Positions 42,417-50,951 of a stretch of 64,000 bases of DNA are shown here, piece by piece. The position numbers and the translations under genes are program-made. Source of the DNA: Kibdelosporangium aridum (lineage in GTDB: Bacteria; Actinomycetota; Actinomycetes; Mycobacteriales; Pseudonocardiaceae); contig NZ_FWXV01000021.1 of assembly GCF_900176515.1 (NCBI RefSeq), forward strand, positions 1-64,000, in the 5' to 3' direction. Below the pieces are notes generated by a model. It made no database searches, was not told the origin of the DNA, and saw nothing but the letters and a program-made list of their open reading frames with translations. The first letter of the stretch is position 1, and every line of letters starts with the position of its first letter.

Positions 42417-43322
42417 GTGACACAGGCCACATACGGCATCGGCGACCTCGCGCGGGCGACCGGTGTGCCGGTCCGGACCATCCGGTTCTACTGCGACGAA
42501 GGCATCTTGGAAGCGTTGCGTAGCGCTGGCGGGCATCGTCGGTTCGCGTACTCCGCCGTTGACCGGCTCCGGCTGATCCGGCGGCTGCGCGGCCTCGGCC
42601 TGGGACTGACGTCAATCAAGTCCGTGTTGTCCGGCTCCGAATCAGTCGAGGACGTAGTCGCAGCCGAAAGAAAAGCCCTCGACGTCGAACTCGCGGCACT
42701 GGCCTGGCGCCGCGCTTCGCTGCACGCGGTCGAACAGGCCTCCCCTGCCGAGCGCGCGGCACGACTCGACCTGCTCGCCGCGGTGCAGGATCGCGACACG
42801 GCACGCGGTTCGCTGATCGACTTCTGGCAACGGATCTTCCTCGGCCCGATGCCCGACTACTTCGTGGAGATGTTCCTGACGGTCAGCGTGCCCGACCTGC
42901 CACCGACACCGACGCCCGAGCAGGTGGTGGCGTACGCCGAAATGGTGGTGCTGCTGAGCGATTCCTCGCTCCGTGAGGGCATGCTGCGGCGGACACTGCG
43001 CAACCTCGAAGAGGTCACGGACGAAGGCGAGCTGCACGCCGGCATCAGCGAGGCATGCGCGATGGCCCAGCCACTTGTCCTCGCCGGTCAGCGCCCCACC
43101 GCCGGCACCGCACTCGATCACTTCGTCGCCACGCACGCCCGGGTCCGCGGCGCCCGCGACACGCCCCTGTTCCGACGCGACCTCTACCGGATCTCAGCAG
43201 TAGAAGCAGGCCCGCCGATGCGCAGGTACTGGCGGCTGGTCGGGACGGTGACGGGCGAGCCCGTGACCATCGGCGAGAGCCACACCTGGCTGCTCGACGC
43301 CCTCGCGACCTCTATCGGGTAA
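42417..43322 (+). CDS. MerR-family transcriptional regulator
   Basis: 301 residues from GTG 42417, preceded by GGAGG at good spacing. The N-terminal winged HTH is YGIGDLARATGVPVRTIRFY, GILEALRSAGGHRRFAYSAV then DRLRLIRRLRGLGLGL. A coiled coil follows (EDVVAAERKALDVELAALAW) and a long C-terminal effector domain without Cys metal sites (PDYFVEMFLTVSVPDLPPTP), so it likely senses an organic ligand. It is divergent from the two mycothiol-dependent genes with only 39 bp between starts, a typical MerR-controlled arrangement. Confidence 0.85.
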   Translation: MTQATYGIGDLARATGVPVRTIRFYCDEGILEALRSAGGHRRFAYSAVDRLRLIRRLRGLGLGLTSIKSVLSGSESVEDVVAAERKALDVELAALAWRRASLHAVEQASPAERAARLDLLAAVQDRDTARGSLIDFWQRIFLGPMPDYFVEMFLTVSVPDLPPTPTPEQVVAYAEMVVLLSDSSLREGMLRRTLRNLEEVTDEGELHAGISEACAMAQPLVLAGQRPTAGTALDHFVATHARVRGARDTPLFRRDLYRISAVEAGPPMRRYWRLVGTVTGEPVTIGESHTWLLDALATSIG

Positions 43323-43758
43323 CCGCGATCCGCTCCCGTGCCGAGTTCCGCACGACCTCGACATGCTCGGTCGCCTTGGCCAGTCCCATCCTGGGAGTCT
43401 CGACGTAGACCGACTCGTGCTTGTCGACGGCGTAGGTCTCATGCCAAACCCCGACAGCGCCCTTGGCCTTGGCAGCCCGCCGGTTGAACTTCGCCCACGC
43501 AGGCCGGTGCTCAGCATCACTCTTGGACGCGTACGCATAGAGCTTCTCGAGCGAACTCCAGTACTGAACAAGCGTGGGCCCACGCAGGCCAATGGTCAGC
43601 TCATAGCCAAGCAAGCCCAGCTCAGGATCCTTATCCAACTCCCGCAGCATCGGCGCCATGGCAACCAAGGTCGGCAACCACTGATCAGGCCGCCACGGCC
43701 GGTTGATGGTCATCCCAATCAAGAACACAACAAGCTCACCATCATGTCGATGGGTCAT
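43312..43758 (-). CDS. DUF4188-family (monooxygenase-like) protein
   Basis: 148 residues from ATG 43758. Motifs: FLIGMTINRPWRPDQWLPTL, MLRELDKDPELGLLGYELTI, VQYWSSLEKLYAYASKSDAE, HRPAWAKFNRRAAKAKGAVG, VGVWHETYAVDKHESVYVET and GLAKATEHVEV. This is the ferredoxin-like DUF4188 family, sometimes called monooxygenase family, related to heme-degrading dimeric folds; the substrate is unknown. It converges with merR (11-nt overlap). Its upstream region carries a palindromic operator-like element overlapping the promoter. Confidence 0.8.
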   Translation of the reverse strand: MTHRHDGELVVFLIGMTINRPWRPDQWLPTLVAMAPMLRELDKDPELGLLGYELTIGLRGPTLVQYWSSLEKLYAYASKSDAEHRPAWAKFNRRAAKAKGAVGVWHETYAVDKHESVYVETPRMGLAKATEHVEVVRNSARERIAVTR

Positions 43759-43763
43759 CCTAG

Positions 43764-43808
43764 ATAGTGTCACTCTCCAATAGTGGCGAGTTCCACTATC
43801 TATGTCAA
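43764..43808 (-). promoter_or_regulatory. Promoter with palindromic operator before the DUF4188 gene
   Basis: On the minus strand, TTGACA (43808-43803) and CACTAT (43785-43780) are spaced 17 nt as -35 and -10 boxes. ATAGTG (43799-43794 as read on the minus strand) and CACTAT (43785-43780) form an inverted repeat with an 8-nt spacer that overlaps spacer and -10. A third CACTAT lies at 43769-43764. A repressor bound here would block RNA polymerase. The cognate regulator is not identified. Confidence 0.5.
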
Positions 43809-43929
43809 CCCTGACCACCCGAGCGCGTGGAATGGAGCTGGAAGGTGGGGCGGAGGTTGGGAACTGAAGGGACCACCAGGCCCCAAACCCCAAGCAAGCC
43901 CAACCCTGCGGCGGCAAAGCCGCGCCGTT

Positions 43930-44008
43930 GGTCCAAGCGAAAAGCGCCCAGCGCTGGATCAGAAGAAACACGCACCGTGGGGGGCATGGGGGGCTCGGCC
44001 CCCCAAAA
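43930..44008 (-). repeat. GC-rich 3' repeat element, copy 1 (after tmRNA)
   Basis: It lies directly beyond the tmRNA terminator. From the RNA side it contains a GGGGGGC-CGA-GCCCCCC hairpin, the block GCACCGTGGGGGGCATG (plus strand) and one unit with the palindrome CCAGCGCTGG. The same element with more units follows each initiator tRNA (54490-54638, 56170-56334). Function unknown. Confidence 0.7.
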
Positions 44009-44058
44009 TAAAACGGACGACCCGGCGAAAGTTGCGAAGCAACTGAGCAGGGTCGTCC
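44005..44058 (-). terminator. Intrinsic terminator of tmRNA
   Basis: On the minus strand a stem GGACGACCC/GGGTCGTCC (44058-44050 with 44023-44015) with an inner GTTGC-TTC-GCAAC stem is followed by CGTTTTATTTT. This is a classic Rho-independent terminator, 8 nt past the 3' end of tmRNA. Confidence 0.85.
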
Positions 44059-44066
44059 GGAGGACG

Positions 44067-44442
44067 TGGAGGTGCCGGGAATCGAACCCGGGTCCTCTGT
44101 CGCCTCACCAAGGCTTCTCCGTGCGCAGTCCACTGTGTCTCTGCTTGGCCCCACCAGTCTCGTGAACTAGCTGGTGTGACGGGCCCAGTCGCTGTTTGCT
44201 TCCCTACCGCACTCCGCGACCGAGTACGGCGGTGAGCCTTCTAGATGATGCCGGCAACCGGGCCGAAGGCACTCCCGGACCGACAAGGAGACTACGTTAT
44301 CGCTTAGGCAGCGAGAGCGTAGTCCGCCCGACTGGTTTCAGTCTTGGCGCTTGTTTTTTTGCGACGACGCTTGAGGTGGTCTCTCGCCTGCACCTGCACG
44401 CTTCCCTTGACTCAACGTCCAGAGTCGAAACCGTTCACCCCC
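44067..44442 (-). ncRNA. ssrA: Transfer-messenger RNA
   Basis: 376 nt on the minus strand. The 5' end GGGGGTG pairs with CACCTCC at the 3' end, closing the tRNA-like domain; the T-arm GGGTTCGATTCCC and the conserved 5' stretch GAACGGTTTCGACTC are present. The tag reading frame ends GAC TAC GCT CTC GCT GCC TAA, giving the degradation signal DYALAA. The tail sequence is encoded only as ...CCTCCA. With SmpB it rescues stalled ribosomes and marks the peptide for proteolysis; smpB is only 4.3 kb away (48745). An intrinsic terminator follows. Confidence 0.93.
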
Positions 44443-44466
44443 TGGTTGTGGACATCTTCTCAGTCA

Positions 44467-44493
44467 ATCATAACGCGCTGCCCCCACGTGTTC
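44467..44493 (-). promoter_or_regulatory. Candidate tmRNA promoter
   Basis: A TATGAT -10 box (44472-44467, minus strand) is preceded after 16 nt by TGAACA, a moderate -35 match. Transcription would begin about 15-20 nt before the mature 5' end, leaving a leader for RNase P. No other good pair is seen. The gap 44443-44588 holds no gene. Confidence 0.4.
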
Positions 44494-44588
44494 ATTCCGG
44501 TTATCGCCCGATGGTGGGGCTGGCCCTACCTCCAGGATGCTGGCTTGCTCCATCGCTGATGTGACCTGGGCTTGGGATGCTTGTCGCC

Positions 44589-45875
44589 ATGATGACTCAG
44601 GTGGAGCAGGTTGATGGGCGTCAGCATCAGCCGAGGGCCGTTGGGGCGAATGTCTACCTGTTCACCAGCTTCATCACGGCCGTCGCGTGGTTCCCGCTGG
44701 TGATGGGGATGCTGTCGGCCGGGTTCGGCACGTTGGTGGTGTGGGTGGGCTTTCCGCTGCTCACCGTGGCGATGATGCTGATCAGGGGGTTTGCCCGGGT
44801 CGAGCGGCGGTTGGTGTACGCCACGCTCGGCTACTACATCCCGGATCCGTATCGGCCGATCCCGCCTGGGTTGTTCGGGTGGTTCAAGGGCCGGTTCTTC
44901 GATCCGGCTACGTGGCGTGACCTGCTGTACTTGTTCGTCTTGCTGCCGTTGTCGATCTTTTCGTTCGGGTGGATGGTGGCGTTCTGGGCGGCTGGTCTTG
45001 GGTTGTTCTCGCTGCCGATCTGGTACCGGTGGGTTGACGACGGGTACGTGCTGTTCGGGTCTGACCGTGGGTTTGCCTACGTCGTCGACTCGTTCGATGA
45101 CACGCTCCTCCCGGCCGCTGTCGGGATGCTGGTCCTCGCCGTCGCACTGGTGACGACGCGGTTGTTGGGGGTCATGCACGGCAAGCTGGCGCGCGCGCTG
45201 CTGGGTCCGAGCAAGGCGATGTTGCTGGCTGCTGAGGCCGCGCATCTGCAGGCGAGCCGGGCGCGTGGAGTTGACGCTGCCGAGGCTGAGCGGCGCCGGA
45301 TCGAGCGTGATCTGCACGATGGCGCGCAGCAGCGGCTTGTCGCTGTCGCGATGGGACTTGGCCGGGCCAAGAGCAAGATGGACCGTGACCCTGAGGGCGC
45401 GAGGGCCTTGATCGACGAGGCGCACGCGGACGCCAAGCAGGCGGTGGCGGAGTTGCGGGATCTCGCGCGCGGGATCTACCCGGCTGTCCTCGGTGATCGT
45501 GGGTTGGACGCGGCGCTGTCGTCGCTCGCCGCGAAGTCGCCTGTGCCCGTTGAGGTTCATGTCGAGGACGGGTTGTCGGCGGATCGGCGTCCGCCTGCTG
45601 CCGTGGAGACCACGGCGTATTTCACGGTCGCTGAAGCGTTGACCAACATCGCGAAGTACGCCAACGCGTCACAGGCGACGGTGCACGTTCACCGTGAGGA
45701 CAACAAGGTTGTCGTGCAGATCACGGACAACGGTGTGGGTGGTGCGCAGACGCGTCGTGGGGGTGGGCTGGCCGGTCTCGCCGACCGGGCTGCGACCATT
45801 GACGGCGTGCTGACCGTGGTAAGCCCCATCGGCGGGCCGACTGTGATCCGGGCGGACCTGCCGTGCGAGTGGTGA
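44589..45875 (+). CDS. NarL-type sensor histidine kinase
   Basis: 428 residues. Four or more transmembrane segments in the first 200 residues (NVYLFTSFITAVAWFPLVMG; LVVWVGFPLLTVAMMLI; LLYLFVLLPLSIFSFGWMVA; AVGMLVLAVALVTTRLLG) form a sensor domain of the actinobacterial type. The HisKA_3 dimerisation helix is AEAERRRIERDLHDGAQQRL with His243; the HATPase_c domain carries VAEALTNIAKYANAS and DNGVGGA. The start is ATG 44589 (44577 and 44592 are alternatives). Its stop overlaps the response-regulator start by 13 nt, so the two are coupled. The signal is unknown. Confidence 0.9.
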   Translation: MMTQVEQVDGRQHQPRAVGANVYLFTSFITAVAWFPLVMGMLSAGFGTLVVWVGFPLLTVAMMLIRGFARVERRLVYATLGYYIPDPYRPIPPGLFGWFKGRFFDPATWRDLLYLFVLLPLSIFSFGWMVAFWAAGLGLFSLPIWYRWVDDGYVLFGSDRGFAYVVDSFDDTLLPAAVGMLVLAVALVTTRLLGVMHGKLARALLGPSKAMLLAAEAAHLQASRARGVDAAEAERRRIERDLHDGAQQRLVAVAMGLGRAKSKMDRDPEGARALIDEAHADAKQAVAELRDLARGIYPAVLGDRGLDAALSSLAAKSPVPVEVHVEDGLSADRRPPAAVETTAYFTVAEALTNIAKYANASQATVHVHREDNKVVVQITDNGVGGAQTRRGGGLAGLADRAATIDGVLTVVSPIGGPTVIRADLPCEW

Positions 45876-46507
45876 TCGCCGAGGATTCCGTTCTGCTGCG
45901 AGCCGGGATCGAGCGGTTGCTCGCGGACGAGGGCATCGAGACCGTCGCCGCCGTCGAGGACGGCGAGCGCTTGCTCGAGGTCCTCGCCGAGCACCGGCCC
46001 GATCTGGCCATTGTGGACGTCCGGATGCCGCCGACGTTCACCGACGAAGGACTGCGGGCCGTGTTGCGGGCCCGGGAACGCACGCCTGACTTGCCGGTGT
46101 TGGTGCTCTCGCAGTACGTCGAGGAGCGCTACGCGGTCGAACTGATCTCGTCCGGCGCCGGCGGCGTCGGCTACCTGCTCAAGGAGCGGGTGGCCGACGT
46201 CGCCGAGTTCGTTGACGCGGTCAACCGGGTCGCTCGCGGTGGGACGGCTATCGACCAGGAGGTGATCTCGCAGCTCATGGCACGGGGCAGACGTAATCCC
46301 ATCGACTCGCTCACGCCTCGCGAACGCGAGGTCCTCGGCCTGATGGCACAGGGCATGTCCAACGCGGCCATCGCGAAGTCCCTCACCGTCTCGGACGGCG
46401 CGGTGGAGAAGCACGTCGGCAACATCTTCGCCAAACTCGGCCTTGAGCCGAGCCAGGAGGAGCACCGTAGGGTGCGTGCCGTCCTGGCGTATTTGGAACG
46501 TAGGTGA
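45863..46507 (+). CDS. NarL/LuxR-family response regulator
   Basis: 214 residues. The receiver domain has acidic residues in VIAEDSVLLRAG, the phosphorylatable Asp52 in LAIVDVRMPP and Lys in YLLKERV. The C-terminal LuxR HTH is LTPREREVLGLMAQGMSNAA, then VSDGAVEKHVGNIFAKLGL. It is partner of the overlapping kinase gene. Phosphorylation should dimerise it for DNA binding. The downstream membrane acyltransferase, 111 bp away in the same direction, is a possible target. Confidence 0.93.
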   Translation: MRVVIAEDSVLLRAGIERLLADEGIETVAAVEDGERLLEVLAEHRPDLAIVDVRMPPTFTDEGLRAVLRARERTPDLPVLVLSQYVEERYAVELISSGAGGVGYLLKERVADVAEFVDAVNRVARGGTAIDQEVISQLMARGRRNPIDSLTPREREVLGLMAQGMSNAAIAKSLTVSDGAVEKHVGNIFAKLGLEPSQEEHRRVRAVLAYLERR

Positions 46508-46618
46508 CTCCCCTGTCAGGGTAGGGAAAACCCCCTCCCGGAGTTGGGAGCAGACACCAGTGATCTTGTCCCCCGGATTCGCGAGGCTCTTGATAGCCAA
46601 GCGAATTGGGGGCACACG

Positions 46619-47890
46619 GTGTCGAAGCGAGATCCTTTTCTTGATGTGGTCAGGGTTCTGGCCATCGTGCTGGTGGTCTTCCAGCACTGGCTGGTGCCGG
46701 TGCTCGGCTGGAACGGCACCGAGCTGACCACCGGGAACGCTTATGCCACACCAGGGTGGTGGGTGCTGACGTGGGTCGGCCAGGTGATGCCGCTGGTGTT
46801 CTTCGCCGGTGGTGCGGCCAACCTGCTGTCGCTGCGGGCGCATCGCGGCCGGGGTGGGTCGGACCGCGACTGGCTGTCCAGCCGGGTGCACAGGCTGGCG
46901 ATCCCGATGCTGCCGTTGATCGCGGTGTGGCTGGTGGTTCCGCATCTGCTGGTCACCCTCGGGGTGCCGGTGCAGCCGTTGAACGTCGGCAGCGCGGTCG
47001 TCGGCCAGCTGTTGTGGTTCATGGCGGTGTATCTCGCCGCGATTCTCGTGACTCCGTGGATGCTGAAGGCGCAGGAGCGCTACGGACTGCGCGTCTTCGC
47101 TGCTCTCGCCGGTGCCGCGGTGCTGGTGGACGTGGTGCGGTTCGCGGGTCTGCCGATGGCCGGGTTCCTCAACGCCGCCTTCGTGTGGCTCGCGGTGCAC
47201 CAGCTTGGTTTCCACTACGCCAAGAACCCGCCGTCGACGCGAGCGGCCGCGGCCATGGCGATCGCGGGGTTCGGGATGACCGCGCTGATGGTCGGGTTCG
47301 GACCGTATCCGCTGAGCATGGTCGGCATGCCGGGCGCACCGGTGTCGAACGCGGGCCCGCCGACCGCGTGCCTGATCACTTTGGGCATCGGTCAGATCGG
47401 TCTCGTGCTGCTCGCCCGTCCGCTCATCCGTTCACTGGCCGCCCGCCCCGCGGCCGCGCGTGTGCTCACGTGGGTCGGCGCCCGCTCGATGAGCCTGTAC
47501 CTGTGGCACATGTCCGCCATGGTCGCGGTGGCAGGCGTGTGGACGATCGGCCTCGGCTACTCCACGCCTGAGCCGGGCAGTTTCCTGTGGTTCGCGGTCC
47601 TGCCGCTGTGGATCGGATCGGCCACCGCGGTGTTGTACGGGCTGCTGCGAGTCTTCGGCCGGTTCGAGGCGCACGCACCCGGGCCGCTCGTGGTGCAGCC
47701 ACCTGCGCTGCAGGTCATGCTCGGCACCGGGGTCATCGCGATCGGCACGTTGGGCATCGCGGCGACCGGGTTCGCGCCCGGCCAGGGTCTCGTGTCGACC
47801 GGTGCGGCGATCTGGGCCGCGATCGTCCTCAGTGGACTGCTCGCGGTGCGCTACCGGCTACCGTCGGTCAGTGTCGTCCGCAATGCCTAG
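46619..47890 (+). CDS. Membrane acyltransferase 3 family protein
   Basis: 423 residues from GTG 46619. The N-terminal motif DPFLDVVRVLAIVLVVFQHW contains the catalytic-type His of acyltransferase-3 proteins; SRVHRLAIPMLPLIAVWLVV is the typical RxxR/HRL segment. Ten or so transmembrane helices follow. Such enzymes acylate sugars, peptides or antibiotics at the membrane; the acceptor is unknown. It follows the two-component pair and overlaps the convergent amidohydrolase gene by 33 nt. Confidence 0.85.
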   Translation: MSKRDPFLDVVRVLAIVLVVFQHWLVPVLGWNGTELTTGNAYATPGWWVLTWVGQVMPLVFFAGGAANLLSLRAHRGRGGSDRDWLSSRVHRLAIPMLPLIAVWLVVPHLLVTLGVPVQPLNVGSAVVGQLLWFMAVYLAAILVTPWMLKAQERYGLRVFAALAGAAVLVDVVRFAGLPMAGFLNAAFVWLAVHQLGFHYAKNPPSTRAAAAMAIAGFGMTALMVGFGPYPLSMVGMPGAPVSNAGPPTACLITLGIGQIGLVLLARPLIRSLAARPAAARVLTWVGARSMSLYLWHMSAMVAVAGVWTIGLGYSTPEPGSFLWFAVLPLWIGSATAVLYGLLRVFGRFEAHAPGPLVVQPPALQVMLGTGVIAIGTLGIAATGFAPGQGLVSTGAAIWAAIVLSGLLAVRYRLPSVSVVRNA

Positions 47891-48748
47891 CAGCTGGGCG
47901 GGGGTGTCGTGCAGCACCGCCTTGAGGAAATCAGGGCCGAGCCGCTCGTCCTCCGCCCACTTCGCTATCACTTCGAGCTGGTGGGCGTATTCGTACGGGA
48001 TGTTCGGGAAGTCCGTGCCCAGCACGACCCGGTCAGGGAAGTGCACCATCCGCGGCAGGAAGTCCGGCTGCGGCGTCCCGAAGTCCACGCCGACCATGGT
48101 CGTGTCCACGTACACGTTCGGGTACCGGCTGACCAGGTCGAACGCCGCGTCGAACTCCGGCATCCCAGCGTGCGCCAGCACTGCCGTCAGTGTGGGGTGG
48201 CGGCGCAGCACCTCGGCGAAGACGTCCAGACCCGTGAACGCGCCACGCAGCGGACCGTGTCCACAGTGCACAACCGCGGGCACGCCCGCTTCGGCGATCA
48301 GGCCCCACGCATTGTCCAGTTCGGACGTGCGCGGGTCGTAGCCGCCGATCTGGACGTGCACTTTGACGCACCGCGCGCCCGCGTCCAGCGCTTTGGCCAC
48401 GTACGACTCGGTCTCGGGTTCCGGAAACAATGTCGCGGTCGGCACGGCATCCGGGGTACGAGCCGCGAAGTCGCGAATCCACTCGTTCAGCCATTCCGCC
48501 ATCCCGGGTTTATGGGGATAGACCAATGGCGCGAAGCGGGTCACGCCGAACGAACGCAGCAGCCGCAGCCGCTCGTCCTCATCGAATCGATAGTGAATCG
48601 GCCAGTCGACACCGTAATTGTCCCTGGCGTTGTCGAAATACGCCCAGACCTTGCGCAGCACCGATTCCGGCATGAAGTGAACGTGAATGTCCACAAGGCC
48701 GGGAAGTCCGAGGCCGGTCACCCAGGACCGGACCTCGGAATCCTTCAC
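47858..48748 (-). CDS. Amidohydrolase-family metal-dependent hydrolase
   Basis: 296 residues with the amidohydrolase-2 TIM-barrel pattern: N-terminal metal motif GLVDIHVHFMPESV (HxH), KVHVQIGGYDP, AVVHCGHGPL, VLAHAGMPEFD and a C-terminal VLGTDFPNIPYEYAHQLE with the last Asp. Such enzymes hydrolyse or decarboxylate small cyclic or aromatic substrates; the substrate cannot be told. Its ATG overlaps the smpB stop (ATGA), so it is translated with smpB at the end of the prfB-ftsEX-smpB cluster. Confidence 0.85.
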   Translation of the reverse strand: MKDSEVRSWVTGLGLPGLVDIHVHFMPESVLRKVWAYFDNARDNYGVDWPIHYRFDEDERLRLLRSFGVTRFAPLVYPHKPGMAEWLNEWIRDFAARTPDAVPTATLFPEPETESYVAKALDAGARCVKVHVQIGGYDPRTSELDNAWGLIAEAGVPAVVHCGHGPLRGAFTGLDVFAEVLRRHPTLTAVLAHAGMPEFDAAFDLVSRYPNVYVDTTMVGVDFGTPQPDFLPRMVHFPDRVVLGTDFPNIPYEYAHQLEVIAKWAEDERLGPDFLKAVLHDTPAQLLGIADDTDRR

Positions 48749-49227
48749 CAGCCGCCGCCGCGCTTGCGCGCGCGGCCGACGGCCTTGACCATCTCGCGTT
48801 CGGCGGTCCGCTTGGCCAGCGCCTGGCGTTTGTCGTACGCCCGCTTACCCCTGGCCAGCGCCAGTTCGACCTTGACCTTGCCGTCCTTGAAGTACATCGA
48901 CAACGGCACCAGGCTCAGGCCGCTCTCCTTGGTCTTGCCGATCAGCTTGAGGATCTCGCCCTTGTGCAGCAGCAGCTTGCGCCGCCGCCGCGGCTCGTGG
49001 TTGGTCCACGTGCCCATCTCGTACTCGGTGATGTGCAGCCCACGCAGCCACACCTCGCCGTCGTCCACCGTGGCGAACGCGTCGACCAGCGACGCACGAC
49101 CGAGCCGCAGGCTCTTGACCTCGGTCCCGACCAACACGATCCCGCACTCGTAGGTGTCCAGGATCTCGTAGTCGTGCCGCGCCTTCCGGTTCGACGCGAT
49201 CACCTTCTGACCACGTTCTTTCGCCAT
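48745..49227 (-). CDS. smpB: SsrA-binding protein SmpB
   Basis: 160 residues of the usual length. Motifs: VIASNRKARHDYEILDTYEC, GIVLVGTEVKSLRLGRASLV, RKLLLHKGEILKLIGKTKES, MYFKDGKVKVELALARGKRA YDKRQ, and a basic C-terminal tail RTAEREMVKAVGRARKRGGG. It binds the tRNA-like part of tmRNA and places it in the stalled ribosome. It lies 31 bp after ftsX in the standard actinobacterial order and 4.3 kb from the ssrA gene. Confidence 0.97.
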   Translation of the reverse strand: MAKERGQKVIASNRKARHDYEILDTYECGIVLVGTEVKSLRLGRASLVDAFATVDDGEVWLRGLHITEYEMGTWTNHEPRRRRKLLLHKGEILKLIGKTKESGLSLVPLSMYFKDGKVKVELALARGKRAYDKRQALAKRTAEREMVKAVGRARKRGGGW

Positions 49228-49258
49228 GACAATGAACTCTACGACACCGCGCCAGCGG

Positions 49259-50161
49259 TTAAGTCCGCACGTAGAGCCGCAGGGTCACGTAGCCGGTGAC
49301 GGCCGAGATCAAGATCGCCACGGCGACCAGGATCGGCGAGATGGCCAGGATGTCCCATAGCTGTATTCGCGGGATGATGTTCGCGGCTATCGGTTCGGCG
49401 AGGACGTTGTCGATGAAGACCGCCTTGATGCCGATCAGGCCGCCGATCGCCAGCACCGCACCGACAAGGCCGGCGACCACCGCCTCCAAGAGGAACGGCA
49501 GCTGTGTGTACCAGCGCGTGGCGCCGACCAGGCGCATGATGCCGACTTCCGTGCGCCTCGTGAACGCGGACACCTGGATGGTGTTGGAGATCAGCAACAG
49601 CGCCGCGACCGCCTGGATGGCCGCGACCACCCACGTTCCGTTCCGGACGCCGTTGAGCACGCCGAAGAACCGTTCGAGGAAGACACCCTGGTCCTCAACC
49701 CGGTCGATCCCCGGTTTGTTGCTGTACGTCTGCACGATGACGTCGGCCCGGTCCGGGTTCTTCAGCTTCAGGTGGAACGTCGCGGGCAGCGACTCCTTGC
49801 GGGTCAGCTCCAGCAGTTCGGGCTGACCGGCGAAGACGCGCTGGAAGCGGTCGAACGCCTGGTCCTGGTTCTCCCACCGGACGTCGTCGACGTTGGCGTC
49901 CTGCGAGAGAGCGGACTGGATGCCCGCACACGGCTGCTGCTTGCAGTCCTTGTCAGTCGCGCTGATGTCCCTGTTGAGGTACACGTTCACTTCGACCTCG
50001 TCGCCGAAGTTGTCGCGCATGTGGTCGATCATCCGGACCACCAGCAGACCGCCCCCCAGCAGTCCCAATGAGATGGCTGTGGTCAGGATCATCGCGACGG
50101 TCATCGTGACGTTGCGCCGAAGTCCGGTCAGGACTTCGGACAACACGAAACTGAAACGCAT
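49259..50161 (-). CDS. ftsX: Cell division permease FtsX
   Basis: 300 residues with the FtsX layout. A short cytoplasmic N-terminus and first helix (MTVAMILTTAISLGLLGGGL LVV) lead to a large extracellular loop with two Cys (KDCKQQPCAGIQSALSQDAN); then come three helices (AIQAVAALLLISNTIQVSA; LEAVVAGLVGAVLAIGGLIG; ISPILVAVAILISAVTGYV) and the cytoplasmic RRTEVGIMRLVGATRWYTQL motif. With FtsE it controls peptidoglycan hydrolases such as RipC across the membrane. It follows ftsE by 41 bp. Confidence 0.96.
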   Translation of the reverse strand: MRFSFVLSEVLTGLRRNVTMTVAMILTTAISLGLLGGGLLVVRMIDHMRDNFGDEVEVNVYLNRDISATDKDCKQQPCAGIQSALSQDANVDDVRWENQDQAFDRFQRVFAGQPELLELTRKESLPATFHLKLKNPDRADVIVQTYSNKPGIDRVEDQGVFLERFFGVLNGVRNGTWVVAAIQAVAALLLISNTIQVSAFTRRTEVGIMRLVGATRWYTQLPFLLEAVVAGLVGAVLAIGGLIGIKAVFIDNVLAEPIAANIIPRIQLWDILAISPILVAVAILISAVTGYVTLRLYVRT

Positions 50162-50202
50162 CGGTGCGGGTTTCCTCGCAGGTCGGGGGATTACTTCTCG
50201 GC

Positions 50203-50892
50203 TTAGCGGCCCACGCCGTAGACGCCTCGGGCGTCGTCGCGGATGACCCTGCCGAACGCGAGCTCGACGACTCTGCGCCGCATCGAGTCCACGATGGAAT
50301 GGTCGTGCGTGGCCATCAGGACGGTCGTGCCCGTGCGGTTGATCCGCTCGAGCAGCAGCATGATGTCCTGGCTGGTGTCGGGGTCCAGGTTTCCGGTCGG
50401 CTCGTCGGCCAGCAGCATCATCGGCCGGTTGACGAACGCACGCGCGATCGCCACACGCTGCTGTTCACCACCGGACAGCTCGTTGGGCATGCGGTTGGCC
50501 TTGCCGTCCAGACCGACCAGCTCAAGCACCTCGGGCACCACCTTGCGGATGGTGTGCGTGGGCTTGCCGATCACTTCCAGCGCGAACGCCACGTTCTCCG
50601 CGACGGTCTTGTTGACCAACAAGCGGAAGTCCTGGAACACGCACCCGATGGACTGCCGCAGCCGGGGTATCCGGCGCCGCGACATCCTGGTGATGTCGAA
50701 GTTGTTGACGTACAGCTTGCCCTTGGTGGGCACTTCCTCACGCAGCAACAGGCGAAGGAAGGTGGACTTTCCCGAACCGGACGGGCCGATCAGGAAGACG
50801 AACTCCCCCTTGTCCATGTCCACCGAGACGTCATCCAACGCGGGACGCGTCGACGTCTTGTAGCTCTTGGAAACATGTTCAAGCCGGATCAC
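50203..50892 (-). CDS. ftsE: Cell division ATP-binding protein FtsE
   Basis: 229-residue ABC ATPase: Walker A GPSGSGKST, Q-loop CVFQDFRLL, signature LSGGEQQRVAIARA, Walker B MMLLADEPTGNLD and switch His in LMATHDHSIV. Length and sequence fit FtsE. It drives FtsX. It starts at ATG 50892, 59 bp after prfB, in the conserved prfB-ftsE-ftsX-smpB order. Confidence 0.97.
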   Translation of the reverse strand: MIRLEHVSKSYKTSTRPALDDVSVDMDKGEFVFLIGPSGSGKSTFLRLLLREEVPTKGKLYVNNFDITRMSRRRIPRLRQSIGCVFQDFRLLVNKTVAENVAFALEVIGKPTHTIRKVVPEVLELVGLDGKANRMPNELSGGEQQRVAIARAFVNRPMMLLADEPTGNLDPDTSQDIMLLLERINRTGTTVLMATHDHSIVDSMRRRVVELAFGRVIRDDARGVYGVGR

Positions 50893-50951
50893 GGTCGCGG
50901 AGTCTACCCACGACCGTTATCGGCCCGTTGCCAAGGGATGGTTTAGCACTC

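Noticed and set aside
43827..44165. Plus-strand ORF over tmRNA 3' end and repeat
   Set aside because: It overlaps the tmRNA, its terminator and the non-coding repeat element, and has no family features.
45689..47215. Minus-strand frame of 508 codons
   Set aside because: It is antisense to the histidine kinase, response regulator and acyltransferase genes; composition is His/Arg/Gln-rich without domains.
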